NCBI RefSeq assembly: GCF_004335015.1
Contig: NZ_RQRU01000003.1
Span: forward strand, 186,001 to 250,000
Length of the DNA stretch: 64,000 nt
Source of the DNA: Psychrobacter pygoscelis
GTDB lineage: Bacteria > Pseudomonadota > Gammaproteobacteria > Pseudomonadales > Moraxellaceae
Direction: 5' to 3'
Shown here: piece by piece, positions 44,666-55,640 of the stretch
Numbering within the stretch: the first letter of the stretch is position 1
How the letters are laid out: the number at the start of each line of letters is the position of its first letter
Notes under the pieces: generated by a model
The model's input: the letters and a program-made list of their open reading frames with translations, nothing else
What the model was told of the DNA's origin: nothing
Databases searched by the model: none
Position numbers and translations under genes: made by a program

Positions 44666-45856
44666 ATGTCACGCTCTTATCTCATGCCTACCTATGCACG
44701 TCAGCCGATCAGCTTTGTGCGTGGGCAAGGCAGCTGGTTATTTACAAGTGATAACACCCCTTATCTTGATGCCTTAACAGGTATTGCAGTATGCGGACTT
44801 GGCCATTGCCACCCTGAAGTGACCCGCGCTATTCAAGAGCAAGCCGCCACGTTAGTCCATACCAGTAATTTATTTGAGATAGACTGGCAAGAGCGTGCTG
44901 GTGAAGCCCTTTGCCTAGCGGCTGGAATGGACAGTGTGTTCTTCGCCAACAGCGGCGCTGAGGCTAATGAAGCAGCTTTGAAACTGGCACGCCTATTCGC
45001 GCACAATAAAGGCTTGCAGCGCCCCAAAGTGATCGTAATGGACAAGTCATTTCACGGTCGAACGCTATTGACCGTCTCGGCGACAGCCAATCCTAAAGCG
45101 CGGGCAGGCTTCTTTACGCTTGATGATGACTTCATTCGCGTGCCCTTCGGTGATATTGCAGCAATCAAGCAAGCGGCAAGTGAGCATGATGATATCTGTG
45201 CGGTATTTCTGGAACCCATTCAAGGTGAAGGTGGTCTTAATACCGCCGAAAATGGCTTTAGCTTTTTGGACGATGTTGCGGCGCTTTGTGAGGCCAATGA
45301 CTGGTTATTCATGCTTGATGAAGTACAAACAGGCAATGGTCGAACTGGTAAACCTTTCGCTTATCAATTTAGTCAAGCCAAACCTGATGTCTTGACCACC
45401 GCCAAAGGCTTGGGCAATGGTTTTCCAGTCGGTGCCTGTATGGTAAGCGGCCGTGCAACTGACTTATTCGGCGCAGGTAGTCATGGCTCTACTTACGGCG
45501 GCACACCACTGGCTAGCCGCGTAGTTCATAGTGTCTATGAGGTACTAACTGGTAGTGACATTATGCTCAATGCTGAACGTGAAGGCGACTTTATTCGCCA
45601 GTCCATCACTGATGAGCTAGGCAGTCAAGGGGTCACAAGCCGTGGTCAAGGTATGATGATTGGTATCGTCCTGCCGCAAAGCACTGACTGTAGTAAGCTA
45701 GTAGAGATTGCTCGCGACCAACAGCAACTTATTATCAATGTCACTGGCGCTCATGTCGTGCGCTTGCTACCTCCCTTAAATCTAACTCGTAGTGAAAGCG
45801 AGCAAGTGGCGCAGCGGCTCATTGATACAATCAAGGCAGCTCAAATTTTAGCTTAA
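44666..45856 (+). CDS. argD: Acetylornithine/succinyl-DAP aminotransferase
   Basis: The 396-residue class III PLP aminotransferase makes N-acetylornithine in arginine synthesis and may serve lysine synthesis too. NSGAEANEAALKLAR binds the cofactor phosphate, EPIQGEGG and MLDEVQTGNGRTG hold the PLP ring, and the Schiff-base lysine is Lys247 in TTAKGLGNG. AAAGGAT precedes the ATG. A strong terminator follows. Confidence 0.92.
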   Translation: MSRSYLMPTYARQPISFVRGQGSWLFTSDNTPYLDALTGIAVCGLGHCHPEVTRAIQEQAATLVHTSNLFEIDWQERAGEALCLAAGMDSVFFANSGAEANEAALKLARLFAHNKGLQRPKVIVMDKSFHGRTLLTVSATANPKARAGFFTLDDDFIRVPFGDIAAIKQAASEHDDICAVFLEPIQGEGGLNTAENGFSFLDDVAALCEANDWLFMLDEVQTGNGRTGKPFAYQFSQAKPDVLTTAKGLGNGFPVGACMVSGRATDLFGAGSHGSTYGGTPLASRVVHSVYEVLTGSDIMLNAEREGDFIRQSITDELGSQGVTSRGQGMMIGIVLPQSTDCSKLVEIARDQQQLIINVTGAHVVRLLPPLNLTRSESEQVAQRLIDTIKAAQILA

Positions 45857-45962
45857 TCCCAAAGCACTTATCTTAATCTCAAGTAAAGTTAAGGCTAACA
45901 GAGTGTTGCCTAGTACTACCCGTAGTAGAGTCTTCAATAATATAAGATTTCGCTTACTCATA

Positions 45963-45994
45963 AAAAAAGCAGCCTAAATTTAGGCTGCTTTTTT
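45963..45994. terminator. Bidirectional terminator between argD and the LysR gene
   Basis: A perfect 32-base palindrome centred on AAATTT, with the GCAGCC/GGCTGC core flanked by A6 and T6. Confidence 0.95.
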
Positions 45995-46012
45995 AGCATG
46001 AATCCCAGCTAC

Positions 46013-46915
46013 TTACGCAGCTGCATGGAAGTATTTCTTCAACACTTCAAGACAGCGTGTGATCTTAGCGGGCTGTTGCTCACGATTTAGAGTAACGGCA
46101 TACAGGACAAAGCTTGGCAGTTGATAATCTGGTAGTACTTCAACCAACTCTCCTGAATCAAGCTCTTTTTTAGCATCCATCTCCATCAGACGTACCAAAC
46201 CATGACCCTCTTTAGCTAACGTAGTCGCCACAAAAATATTATTGGTATGAATGCGCGACTGCATCTTAATACGGGTCTTTTTACTCGTCTCAGTCTGCAC
46301 GAGTTCTAATAAATTAGGGTCTTTCATTAGATCGATACTGATCAATTGATGGGCCGTCAAATCTTTGGGTTTTTCTATTTTATCATACTGCCGCAGATAG
46401 TCTGGTGAAGCCACGAGTACCTGCCGTACATCTGCTAATGGATGACTATTGACATTAGAGTCGTTAACACTAGGACTCATGCGAATGGCAATGTCAATGC
46501 GCTCATCGATCATATCTACATAAGTATTGTCGGCTAAAAAATGAATATTAAGATCATCATGCGCTGCCATCCAAGTCGATAGAGCCGGCAAAATTCTATT
46601 GACCCCAAGCTCAGGAGTTGTTGCAATTCGCAAACTACCAGCCAGCTCATCACGAAGCTGGTTTACTTTAATTCGGCCTTGCTCCGCTGCGCTAACCACA
46701 TCCTTGGCGGCTTCATAAAAGCTAGCACCAGCTTCTGTTAAACTTAGCTTACGAGTAGAACGATGTAACAAAACCACACCCAGATCATTCTCTAATGAAC
46801 GAATCTGTTGGCTCACTGCACTGGTTGTGATGCCCAGCTCACGAGCGGAACCACTAAAAGAGCCATGGCTAACCACACTAGCAAAAACTGCCATACCACG
46901 TAAATTATCTAGCAT
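46013..46915 (-). CDS. LysR-family transcriptional regulator
   Basis: The 300-residue protein has an N-terminal winged helix, FASVVSHGSFSGSARELGITTSAVSQQIRSLENDLGVVLLHRSTR, split by the family's usual helix order. A type 2 periplasmic-binding-like effector domain follows, with TPELGVNRILPALSTW, then MIDERIDIAIRMSP. Neighbours give no clear target. An in-frame GTG three codons upstream exists; the ATG with GAG eight bases away was preferred. Confidence 0.93.
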   Translation of the reverse strand: MLDNLRGMAVFASVVSHGSFSGSARELGITTSAVSQQIRSLENDLGVVLLHRSTRKLSLTEAGASFYEAAKDVVSAAEQGRIKVNQLRDELAGSLRIATTPELGVNRILPALSTWMAAHDDLNIHFLADNTYVDMIDERIDIAIRMSPSVNDSNVNSHPLADVRQVLVASPDYLRQYDKIEKPKDLTAHQLISIDLMKDPNLLELVQTETSKKTRIKMQSRIHTNNIFVATTLAKEGHGLVRLMEMDAKKELDSGELVEVLPDYQLPSFVLYAVTLNREQQPAKITRCLEVLKKYFHAAA

Positions 46916-47278
46916 ATTAATCACTCAAACAGTTTGTAATTTATCTAAAATATTATAAATGATTAACAATGACTATTTGTTATATGAACACCGGGAATCG
47001 TTAGTTTTCGTACAAAGTCACTCATTTATAAGTTCATATCTTGTACGGGTCTACTGATAAAGAAAGTTAGATAAATTAATGAATGGGTATTTGCCGCTGC
47101 AGTGAATACAAATTAAACCGATTTGATGTTGAGAGTAATGGGTACGCAGGCACTTGTTAATAGTAACAGTAGCCTCAAGACTACCAAAACTTAATCCACT
47201 ACTCTTTATCGCACATACATTAACTATACAGCCCTATAGTGGCGATAGCTAGCTTATCAACCACTAATAAAATCAAGT
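46916..47278. other. Spacer between the LysR gene and dnaX
   Basis: No gene, RNA or clear terminator is seen in this 363-bp stretch. The part nearest the LysR gene is AT-rich and should hold its promoter. Confidence 0.5.
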
Positions 47279-49690
47279 TTACTTAATATCAACTATTTTG
47301 ACTTTACCCATTCGGCCTTGACCGCGACTTGAGAGGTACTGCATCACTGGCGACTGCATTAACTTATTAGTAGCAGCAGCGGTAGCTTCCTCGAGGCGCT
47401 GCTTTTGCCGAATCTCTGGCGTATTGACCATGACTGGACTATCGCTACTTTGATTGACTTGTAGCTCAACTTTAGCATTGGGGAACTGCTGCTGAATCTT
47501 ACTCACTAGATGGGTAAAGGTAGCTTGTAAATGGGGGCTATTGATAGCGGTTACAAAAGTGGCTTCGCCATCACACTCGCCTGTCATAAGTCCTTGGCGC
47601 GCCAGTGCTAATTCATCTTGATCCAATTGCTTTTGTTCACGAGCAGTTTGCAGCCAATAGTCCCACTTGTCTACGCTCCACTGACCTGACAGTGGCTGCG
47701 GAGGACATTTTAATAGGCTTCGAGGATCGTCCACTAGACTTTCAGCCTGAGGGCTAGGTTGTGGCTTACTAATTACTGATTGCTCTGCTATGTGACTGAG
47801 TTCATTATTTTCAGAGGTCAGCGGTGCTGGTGAATCCTTGTCTAGATTTGAGTTGAAATTAGAATCAACTATGGATTGCTTAGCGTTTTGTTCAGCGCCA
47901 TGATTGACGCTATGTTTGACGTTCTGCTCAGCATTCTGTGCAACCAGCTGGGGATCACTTAGTGCTAAATCATCCTGATGACTCAAGGTATCAGACTGTG
48001 ATTCTGTGTTATTGACTAATATTGCATCCCCATTTGCCGCACCCAAGCTCTCTTGCTTAGGCATACTAGGTATATTAGCCCTACTGGTCTCGACATTACT
48101 GTCTTTAGCAGACAGCGCACCTTCGTTACTACTAATATCTTTGCTAATATCAATATCTTCGATAACCTTATCATTAGTATCTGCATCGATGTTGCTATCA
48201 ATATGGTCAATATTACCACTAGCGATATGAATTAGCTCGCTATTCACCTGAGGCGTATCATTGTCAGAATGAATTGACTCAACATCGCCTGTACTCTGCT
48301 TTAAACTCTCTGCTTCATAGTAATAACTATCACTATGAGCACTCCCCCCATGTTCTATACTCTCACTTGGCTCTACATTGACCCCAGCGTATGAAGCAGC
48401 GGCTTCATTCACTTGGTCAGCAGCAAAATCAGTATCAACATCAGCAGCGAAATCTACACTAGCACTAGCGTCTGACTGAGAACTGGCGACAGCTTGCTGT
48501 ACTTTAGTATTACTAGCGAGTGACTGATCAGCGGGTTTTGAATGCTCTACGTCTGCTTCGATGGGCGCTGATGAATGAACGACTATCTCATCATCGTGTA
48601 GCGGACGAAATGCTAGCAAGCGCAGCAAGCACATCTCTAAAGACTGCATGGGCGTATTGGCTAAGCGAATGCCTTCACGCGCTTGAATAACAATCTCATA
48701 ATATAGCTGTAGAGTCTCTGGACTAAGGCGCTGGGCAAGCTCATTAATAAGCTGTTCTTGACGCTCATTAAGACCCAGTGCAACGTCTGGCAATAGCTGT
48801 ACTAGCGCCATTTGATGTAGTAGCTCCGCCAAGCCATCAAACATACTTGAAGCATCGACCATCTGAAGGCGCATTTGCTGAATTTGCGCTGCCACAGCAC
48901 TGCGGTCATTATCATAAATGTTCGCTAGTAAATGGACGAGATCAGCCGTATTAATAAGTCCCAGCATACTATTGACTGTATCATCGCTTAACGCCCCTTG
49001 ACCGAAGGCGATAGCTTGGTCGGTAAGTGACAGCGCATCTCGCACTGAGCCCTTGGCAGCATTGGCTAGCTGCCATAGTGCAGACTCTGAATAAGCGACG
49101 TTCTCCTTCGTCAGGATATCAGCTAAATGCTCAGACAACAGTGCTTGCGGCAGAGGACGTAAGACGAACTGTAGACAGCGAGAGATGATAGTGATGGGTA
49201 GCTTTTGTGGATCAGTGGTCGCTAATAAGAACTTCACGTGAGCAGGAGGCTCTTCTAAAGTTTTTAACAGGGCATTGAAGCTATGCGTCGACAGCATATG
49301 CACTTCATCAATAAGATAGACTTTATAGCGGCCTTGAGTTGGCGCATAGGGTACATTGTCTAAAAGCTCTCGGGTGTCCTCAACCTTAGTTCGAGACGCA
49401 GCATCGATCTCAATAAGATCAATAAAGCGGCCTTCATCGATAGCCACACAGTTCTCACAAACACCGCATGGGGTACTGGTCACCCCGGTATCACAGTTTA
49501 GACACTTAGATAATATACGAGCAATAGTGGTCTTACCTACCCCACGTGTGCCAGTAAATAAATAGGCATGATGCAGCCGCTCATAGTCGATGGCGTTGAT
49601 TAGCGCCTGCGAGACGTGGTCTTGTCCAATAAGCTCGTGGAAGTTCTTTGGACGATATTTACGGGCGAGGACTTGGTATTGCTGAACCAT
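47279..49690 (-). CDS. dnaX: DNA polymerase III subunit gamma/tau
   Basis: The 803-residue clamp-loader ATPase has Walker A FTGTRGVGKTT near residue 40, zinc module CLNCDTG...CGVCENC, Walker B LIDEVHML and sensor 1 LLATTDPQKLP. Domain III runs to about residue 365. Then comes an unusually long acidic linker (about 290 residues rich in Asp, Ser, Asn, Gln), and finally a tau C-terminal part with WDYWLQTAREQKQL. No A-AAA-AAG-like slippery site is apparent for making gamma. A TTG four codons upstream is in frame. Confidence 0.94.
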   Translation of the reverse strand: MVQQYQVLARKYRPKNFHELIGQDHVSQALINAIDYERLHHAYLFTGTRGVGKTTIARILSKCLNCDTGVTSTPCGVCENCVAIDEGRFIDLIEIDAASRTKVEDTRELLDNVPYAPTQGRYKVYLIDEVHMLSTHSFNALLKTLEEPPAHVKFLLATTDPQKLPITIISRCLQFVLRPLPQALLSEHLADILTKENVAYSESALWQLANAAKGSVRDALSLTDQAIAFGQGALSDDTVNSMLGLINTADLVHLLANIYDNDRSAVAAQIQQMRLQMVDASSMFDGLAELLHQMALVQLLPDVALGLNERQEQLINELAQRLSPETLQLYYEIVIQAREGIRLANTPMQSLEMCLLRLLAFRPLHDDEIVVHSSAPIEADVEHSKPADQSLASNTKVQQAVASSQSDASASVDFAADVDTDFAADQVNEAAASYAGVNVEPSESIEHGGSAHSDSYYYEAESLKQSTGDVESIHSDNDTPQVNSELIHIASGNIDHIDSNIDADTNDKVIEDIDISKDISSNEGALSAKDSNVETSRANIPSMPKQESLGAANGDAILVNNTESQSDTLSHQDDLALSDPQLVAQNAEQNVKHSVNHGAEQNAKQSIVDSNFNSNLDKDSPAPLTSENNELSHIAEQSVISKPQPSPQAESLVDDPRSLLKCPPQPLSGQWSVDKWDYWLQTAREQKQLDQDELALARQGLMTGECDGEATFVTAINSPHLQATFTHLVSKIQQQFPNAKVELQVNQSSDSPVMVNTPEIRQKQRLEEATAAATNKLMQSPVMQYLSSRGQGRMGKVKIVDIK

Positions 49691-49853
49691 AATAAAGGCC
49701 AAATTATGTCTAGTAGGGGTTAAAGGTCTGATACAGACGGTACACAGTAAAGTTAATACAAAATAAAATTAAGCGGCTGCTGACTTTTATTAGTGGAGCA
49801 ACAAAACTTAAGCCATTCAGCAGCAGTCATAAACTTCGACACCGCGATTATGG

Positions 49854-51185
49854 TTATTCTGAGTTTTGCGCCTTTAAGGTGGCTAGCTGCTCATACAAGC
49901 GCTGGACATCAGCATTTAACACTGAGCCTTTTTGATGATAGACATCAATGAGCACCTCAAAATTTCCAGAAGTCTCATCATACACAAAGTCTATACCGAT
50001 CAAGAATAAGTCGTCCATAACCGGATCTTGAAGCTGGGTATTGACCTCAAATAATAGATCGCTGTGATTAGCCTGAATCGACTCCGCACTAAGTGTGCTA
50101 GCCTTATCTTGGGCATAAAACACTAGTATGTAATGACGACCAAAGGCATTGTAGGAATGCTGATGACGGACATACCCTTGAAGCCGTGACTCTACACTTG
50201 ACTCAGCGTAAGCCATCACTTCTTCTATAATGCAGTTGCGGGTATACATTGACTCGCCGATAAGCATCTTAACGTGGTCAATAGGCAAAGCAGCACCTGA
50301 TGTGGCAAGCCGTTTGGATAGGCCATTAATGAGCTTGTACCACATCCTGCTGTAACTTCGCAGCTTAGCATTAAGGGTTTGAGCAAAGGCTGACTGCGCT
50401 GGCGCTACCGCCTTTAGCAAGCGCGGCTCTACGGTATCTAATAGCCCGATATCGACCAATTGCTTTTGTACGTTTATCGCACGTTGATAGAATGCAGGAG
50501 ACCCCAAAAACTCTTCAAGTAAGGTGGTCTCATCTTGAAAGAACTGCTGAGCCACTAACTTAGAGCGGTGGTACTGCAAGAAGACTTGAAGGTCACTTGG
50601 TGTCTCTAGCTGCTCAACGATATTAGCAAAGCTCTGTAAGCTAAAGACTTGTAATACTCTGTGCTCATCATCTAAGTCTAATACACACTCTTCGAAAAAA
50701 AACTGACTGCCATACTGATGATTGATCTGATGGAACTGTGAAGGTTGCCTTGGCTGCCGCATCATTGAGTAGGATCGCGGTGGCAGCTGCTCTACTGCCA
50801 AATCAATCAGCCCAATAAAATAGACGGGTTTTTCTAAGTTATTTAAAGTTTCGGCCAAACTTGCGTTGGCCTTTAGGCTTTTACGATAGAGTAGATTATG
50901 ACGTTTGATTTGCTGATTGGCCGTCTTTTTTCTAAGCTCACGGATTTGACTGGCACTGACTTGAGAGCGACTGGTCTTTAGTACGTTTTCATCTATCAGT
51001 AAATAAAGCGTTGCTTGGGCAAATTCAAAAACACAATCATAACCACTAAAATAATAGTCACTAAAACCATCATTATCGGAACCATCTTTAGTTGACTGCT
51101 CTTGTTGGGGCAACAGATATAACGACAAGAAGCTACGCTGAATCAATGATTGCCCAATACCAGACGGTCCATTAGTGTCGGTCAT
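49854..51185 (-). CDS. Uncharacterised 443-residue protein between lysS and dnaX
   Basis: I do not recognise a family. The protein is soluble, Gln/Leu/Ser-rich and lacks a signal or membrane segment. Visible blocks are FEFAQATLYLLIDENV, PVYFIGLIDLAVEQLPPRSYSMMRQP, a helical middle, and a C-terminal ending LFLIGIDFVYDETSGNFEVLIDVYHQKG that looks like a beta sheet. AAGGATATT precedes the ATG. It lies on the same strand between lysS and dnaX with gaps of about 220 and 160 bp, so co-transcription is possible. Confidence 0.75.
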   Translation of the reverse strand: MTDTNGPSGIGQSLIQRSFLSLYLLPQQEQSTKDGSDNDGFSDYYFSGYDCVFEFAQATLYLLIDENVLKTSRSQVSASQIRELRKKTANQQIKRHNLLYRKSLKANASLAETLNNLEKPVYFIGLIDLAVEQLPPRSYSMMRQPRQPSQFHQINHQYGSQFFFEECVLDLDDEHRVLQVFSLQSFANIVEQLETPSDLQVFLQYHRSKLVAQQFFQDETTLLEEFLGSPAFYQRAINVQKQLVDIGLLDTVEPRLLKAVAPAQSAFAQTLNAKLRSYSRMWYKLINGLSKRLATSGAALPIDHVKMLIGESMYTRNCIIEEVMAYAESSVESRLQGYVRHQHSYNAFGRHYILVFYAQDKASTLSAESIQANHSDLLFEVNTQLQDPVMDDLFLIGIDFVYDETSGNFEVLIDVYHQKGSVLNADVQRLYEQLATLKAQNSE

Positions 51186-51408
51186 AATATCCTTGTCTAG
51201 CTACTTCTATTCACCATTGGCATATCTGTATCTATTGAAGAGTGCCTGCTGCTGCATTTAATGTCCTAACTATTCTTATGAAGTCACTGCACTAAAGGCC
51301 AGCAGCAAAGCCAACTCAAACTATATCACACCTTCGATACAGTGTTATGATGACTTAACGCAGACAGAGGCTACCGTCTGCGCTCGCTCTCTACACAGTA
51401 TGCCGTTA

Positions 51409-52941
51409 CTATTCTGACTTGCGGCGCATATGCGGGAATAGAATCACATCACGAATACTGGCTGAGTCGGTAAATAGCATCACCAAGCGATCAATACCAA
51501 TGCCCTCACCTGCTGTTGGTGGTAAGCCATAAGATAGAGCTTCAATATAATCAGCGTCGAAGTGCATCGCTTCATCATCACCCGCATCTTTTTCCGCCAC
51601 CTGGCCTTTGAAGCGCTCAGCCTGATCTGCCGGATCGTTAAGCTCACTAAAGCCATTTGCAATCTCACGCCCACCAATGAACAGCTCAAAGCGATCGGTG
51701 ATCTCTGGATTGTCATCATTACGGCGAGCTAACGGTGAGGTCTCTGCTGGATAGTCGGTAATAAAGGTCGGCTGACGAAGCTGGTGCTCGGCAGTCTCTT
51801 CAAAGATGATGGTATGCAGCTTACCAATACCAAAGACGTCTTTAACTTGCTGCTTCAAGGTATTTTGAGCATAATCTGCAAGATAATCGCGGTCATCAAT
51901 ACGGCTCATATCAAAGCCTTCGGCATACTTAGCAATAGCATCTTTCATAGTGAGACGGGTAAACGGCGCTTTAAGACTAATGCTCTCTCCTTGATAGGTA
52001 AGCTCAGTACTGCCTAAGATATCCGTCGCTAACTGATTGAACAAGCGCTCAGTTAAGTCCATCAAGTCATGATAATCGGCATAAGCTTGATAAAACTCAA
52101 TCATGGTAAATTCAGGATTGTGCCGCGTCGAAACGCCTTCATTTCGAAAGCTACGGTTAATCTCAAAGACCCGATCAAAGCCACCGACCACCAAGCGCTT
52201 AAGGTACAGCTCTGGCGCAATTCGTAAATACAATGGCATATCGAGCGCATTATGGTGCGTCACAAATGGCCTAGCTACCGCGCCGCCCGGAATAGGATGC
52301 ATCATTGGCGTCTCTACTTCCATAAAGCGCTCACCGAGCATAAACTGACGAATACCACTAATAACCTGACTACGAATGATAAAAGTCTGACGGCTCTCTT
52401 CATTGGTCATAAGGTCTAGATGGCGATTGCGATAGCGAGCCTCGACATCGGCCAAGCCATGGAACTTATTAGGCATAGGCCGTAGCGACTTGGTCAATAA
52501 ATGAAACTCTTCAATATGGACGTATAAATCACCTTTACCCGAACGGCCGATATAGCCTGAAACGCCAACAATATCACCAAGATCCAATGACTTGATTGTC
52601 GCTAACGTCTCTTTATCAAGCTCTTTACGCGCGACATACAGCTGAATACGACCACTCATATCCTGAATGACGATAAACGCGCCACGGTTAAGCATCACAC
52701 GGCCAGCGACTTTTACTTGTGTCTTATCGCCATTCGCAGCTTTTTCCTCAATCTCTTCTTTACTAATACCATCAAATGCCACTTGTAAATCTTTGGCATA
52801 ATCTGTGCGTTTAAACTTATTAGGATACGGCTGTTTCCCCGAGGCGCTGATATCATCAAGCTTAGATTGGCGCTGGGCGATCAGCTCATTAGCGTCTTGA
52901 GGTTGCTCATTTTGGTCTTGATTGTTGGCTTGCTTAGACAT
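51409..52941 (-). CDS. lysS: Lysyl-tRNA synthetase, class II
   Basis: The 510-residue enzyme charges tRNA-Lys. An N-terminal OB-fold anticodon domain ([27 protein letters not shown]) precedes the class II core, with motif 2 [26 protein letters not shown] and motif 3 [20 protein letters not shown]. Length is normal. AGGAAA precedes the ATG. The next upstream gene on the strand is prfA. Confidence 0.96.
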   Translation of the reverse strand: MSKQANNQDQNEQPQDANELIAQRQSKLDDISASGKQPYPNKFKRTDYAKDLQVAFDGISKEEIEEKAANGDKTQVKVAGRVMLNRGAFIVIQDMSGRIQLYVARKELDKETLATIKSLDLGDIVGVSGYIGRSGKGDLYVHIEEFHLLTKSLRPMPNKFHGLADVEARYRNRHLDLMTNEESRQTFIIRSQVISGIRQFMLGERFMEVETPMMHPIPGGAVARPFVTHHNALDMPLYLRIAPELYLKRLVVGGFDRVFEINRSFRNEGVSTRHNPEFTMIEFYQAYADYHDLMDLTERLFNQLATDILGSTELTYQGESISLKAPFTRLTMKDAIAKYAEGFDMSRIDDRDYLADYAQNTLKQQVKDVFGIGKLHTIIFEETAEHQLRQPTFITDYPAETSPLARRNDDNPEITDRFELFIGGREIANGFSELNDPADQAERFKGQVAEKDAGDDEAMHFDADYIEALSYGLPPTAGEGIGIDRLVMLFTDSASIRDVILFPHMRRKSE

Positions 52942-53153
52942 TAAGATTTCCTAGTATTAAGTATAAGTTTAAATTCTTTTGTAAGACTGACATCAGAAGG
53001 TCTGCTGGCAAGAAGGCAGTCAACCTATAAATATGGTAATTTTATAAGACTTCCTGCGTGTCTGCTTATCCCGTCTTTGAGTTGCCATCTCCCGGCGCGC
53101 TGTTAATAGTCACGATAACCTTGACGCGATAGTTTATTTGACATGAGAGTTAA

Positions 53154-54248
53154 CTACGCTTCATCACCACCGATGCTGGCCATAAGATCGGCCTGATGCT
53201 CACGAACCAGCGCATCTAACAACTCGTCAAGATCACCTTCCATAATTGAATCAAGCTTATATAGTGTCAGATTGATTCGGTGGTCGGTCATGCGCCCTTG
53301 TGGGAAGTTATAGGTTCGAATGCGCTCAGAGCGATCACCACTTCCGACCAGATCACGACGTAGCTCATCGGCGCTATCGACTTGTGCTTGAACCTTTGCT
53401 TGTTGAATACGTGATATTAGCATTTGCATGGCTTTAGCACGGTTTTTATGCTGACTTCGCTCTTGTTGACATTCAGCGACGATACCTGTTGGAATGTGGG
53501 TTAAGCGTACCGCAGAGTCAGTGGTGTTGACATGCTGACCACCAGCGCCACTTGAGCGGAAGGTATCAAATCTAATATCAGCAGGATTGATATCGACGGT
53601 GTCATCGATCTCTACCTCTGGCATTACTGCCACCGTACAGGCAGAAGTATGTACTCGCCCCTGACTTTCAGTCTCTGGCACTCGCTGGACACGGTGCGCG
53701 CCGGACTCAAATTTCAAGCGACCATATACATCAGTACCTGAGACTCGGCTAATGATCTCTTTATAGCCACCATGCTCACCATCACTGGCAGATAATACCT
53801 CCACCGTCCAGCCTTGGGTTTGCGCGTACTTTTGATACATACGGAATAAATCACCTGAGAAAATCGAGGCTTCATCACCGCCAGTACCTGCACGAATCTC
53901 TAAGAATGCCGGAACTTTATCATTAGGATCTTTAGGCAACATCATAACGTTGAGTTCTTCTTCCATATCCTCAATCGCCTGACGAGCTGTATCAATCTCC
54001 TCCTGCATCATCTCTTTCATCTCAGGATCACTAGCTTCTTTTAGCATCTCCGTTGCCTCAGCTTGGTCAGCTTCGGCCTTAAGGTAGCGCTGCCAAAGCG
54101 CGGTAATATCCCCTAAGTCACTATATTCCATTGATAGTTCACGGAATTTATCATTGTCACCAATGATTTCAGGGTCTGATAAAAGAGCGGTCACTTCTTC
54201 ATAGCGATCAACCATTTGATCAAGGCGTAAGCGTAAAGATTCTTTCAT
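53154..54248 (-). CDS. prfA: Peptide chain release factor 1
   Basis: The 364-residue protein terminates translation at UAA and UAG. The tripeptide anticodon PxT is PET at 191-193, which separates RF1 from RF2. The catalytic GGQ lies at 236-238 ([10 protein letters not shown]). An upstream in-frame start at 54338 would add 30 residues not found in the family, so the ATG matching [19 protein letters not shown] was chosen, though its ribosome-binding site is weak. Confidence 0.95.
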   Translation of the reverse strand: MKESLRLRLDQMVDRYEEVTALLSDPEIIGDNDKFRELSMEYSDLGDITALWQRYLKAEADQAEATEMLKEASDPEMKEMMQEEIDTARQAIEDMEEELNVMMLPKDPNDKVPAFLEIRAGTGGDEASIFSGDLFRMYQKYAQTQGWTVEVLSASDGEHGGYKEIISRVSGTDVYGRLKFESGAHRVQRVPETESQGRVHTSACTVAVMPEVEIDDTVDINPADIRFDTFRSSGAGGQHVNTTDSAVRLTHIPTGIVAECQQERSQHKNRAKAMQMLISRIQQAKVQAQVDSADELRRDLVGSGDRSERIRTYNFPQGRMTDHRINLTLYKLDSIMEGDLDELLDALVREHQADLMASIGGDEA

Positions 54249-54375
54249 AAGGGTGCTTTTATTCGGCAAATAAAATAAGACAGCGATTATAACAAACTTT
54301 GCCCCCGATGCTAAAATCCCTTTTGGTAACGACCACATTTATTAGTTTGCCGCTTTTAATCCGTCTAAAGCGGAC

Positions 54376-54409
54376 AAAAAAAACCAAGTCAACTTTTGTG
54401 ACTTGGTTT
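54376..54409 (-). terminator. Terminator after the FabH-like gene
   Basis: AAACCAAGTCA and TGACTTGGTTT form a perfect 11-bp stem with a 7-base loop, followed on the minus strand by a T-run. Confidence 0.93.
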
Positions 54410-54494
54410 ATTGGCTTTTCTTGCTTTATTAGATTTTAGTATTACGTTATCCACCAGCTTTGTAGAAATAACCGAACTGGCTTGTCATTAGGCA

Positions 54495-55640
54495 CTATAC
54501 CTTCTCTACCAGCACCGAACCAATAGAATACCCAGCGCCAAATGAGCAGATAACGCCCAAGTCGCCTGACTTTAGCTTGTCTTTATAGCGATGGAAGACA
54601 ATAATTGGACTAGCGGAGCTGGTATTAGCAAACTCATCAATGACACTTGGGGCGATGGCTTTATCCGCATCACGCCCCACGACGGTACGCAATATTAAGT
54701 CCAGCATATTGGCATTGGCTTGATGCAGCCACATCATCTTAATCTGCTCAGCACTCAAGTTATTCTCTTGTAAATGCTCAAGAATGATCTCTGACACCTT
54801 AGGACAGACTTCTCGGAATACTTTACGGCCATTTTGTAAGAATAACTTATCCGTGACCGGCTCTTTAAGGTCTGGATACATCTCAGTTTGGGCCGCTAGA
54901 TATTCGGCGCGGTCCATAAAGCCAAATTCATTTTTGATGTTGGTTGAAAACTGAGTAAACAGCTTTGAATCCAAGATTTTATACCCTTTTGGCTGCTCAA
55001 GCGCTTCAATAATAGTCGCTGTAGCCACATCACCGAAGATGAAATGACTGTCCCGATTGCGCCAGTTTAGATGCGCCGATGTAATTTCTACATTGACCAC
55101 GGCGATACGCTTACCCAGACCTGCAGCAATCGAGCCTGCTGCTTGTGCTAGTCCAAAAGTCGCTGCACTACAAGCCACATTCATATCATAAGCAAAACCG
55201 CCTACCATACCGATAGCGTTCTGAATTTCAATCGCTACAGCCGGATAAGTTCGCTGAAAGTTCGAGCACGCTAGAATAATGCCGTCTAGATCATTAGCTT
55301 CCAGCCCTGCATCCTCTAGAGCATCTTTTACCGCAGCAACGCCCATCTCCGCCATAACCGACAGCTCTTCACCAAGCTTGCGGGCTGGAATGACAGGCGC
55401 CATGACTTCAGGGTCTAAGATGCCCGACTTTTCCATGACATAGCGCGACTTAATTCCTGAGACCTTTTCAATAAATTCGGCAGAAGAATGCTGAAGCGCG
55501 GGCATCGTCTCTGCTTCAATCTCTGCAGCATGCTGCGCGTTATAATTATCGACATACTGATTAAAGGTCGCGACCAGCTCATCATTACTTATGCTATGTG
55601 GGGGGATGAACAAACCTGTTCCAGTAATATAAATACTCAT
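54495..55640 (-). CDS. Beta-ketoacyl-ACP synthase III, FabH-like
   Basis: The 381-residue thiolase-fold condensing enzyme has the Cys157-His306-Asn339 triad visible in [19 protein letters not shown] and FANTSSAS, and [13 protein letters not shown] at the end. It is about 60 residues longer than E. coli FabH, mostly through an N-terminal insert (residues 25-55) and a longer middle, so it belongs to a FabH-like subgroup that may prefer other acyl primers. AAGGAAG six bases before the ATG sets the start; a longer frame upstream is not supported. Confidence 0.88.
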   Translation of the reverse strand: MSIYITGTGLFIPPHSISNDELVATFNQYVDNYNAQHAAEIEAETMPALQHSSAEFIEKVSGIKSRYVMEKSGILDPEVMAPVIPARKLGEELSVMAEMGVAAVKDALEDAGLEANDLDGIILACSNFQRTYPAVAIEIQNAIGMVGGFAYDMNVACSAATFGLAQAAGSIAAGLGKRIAVVNVEITSAHLNWRNRDSHFIFGDVATATIIEALEQPKGYKILDSKLFTQFSTNIKNEFGFMDRAEYLAAQTEMYPDLKEPVTDKLFLQNGRKVFREVCPKVSEIILEHLQENNLSAEQIKMMWLHQANANMLDLILRTVVGRDADKAIAPSVIDEFANTSSASPIIVFHRYKDKLKSGDLGVICSFGAGYSIGSVLVEKV

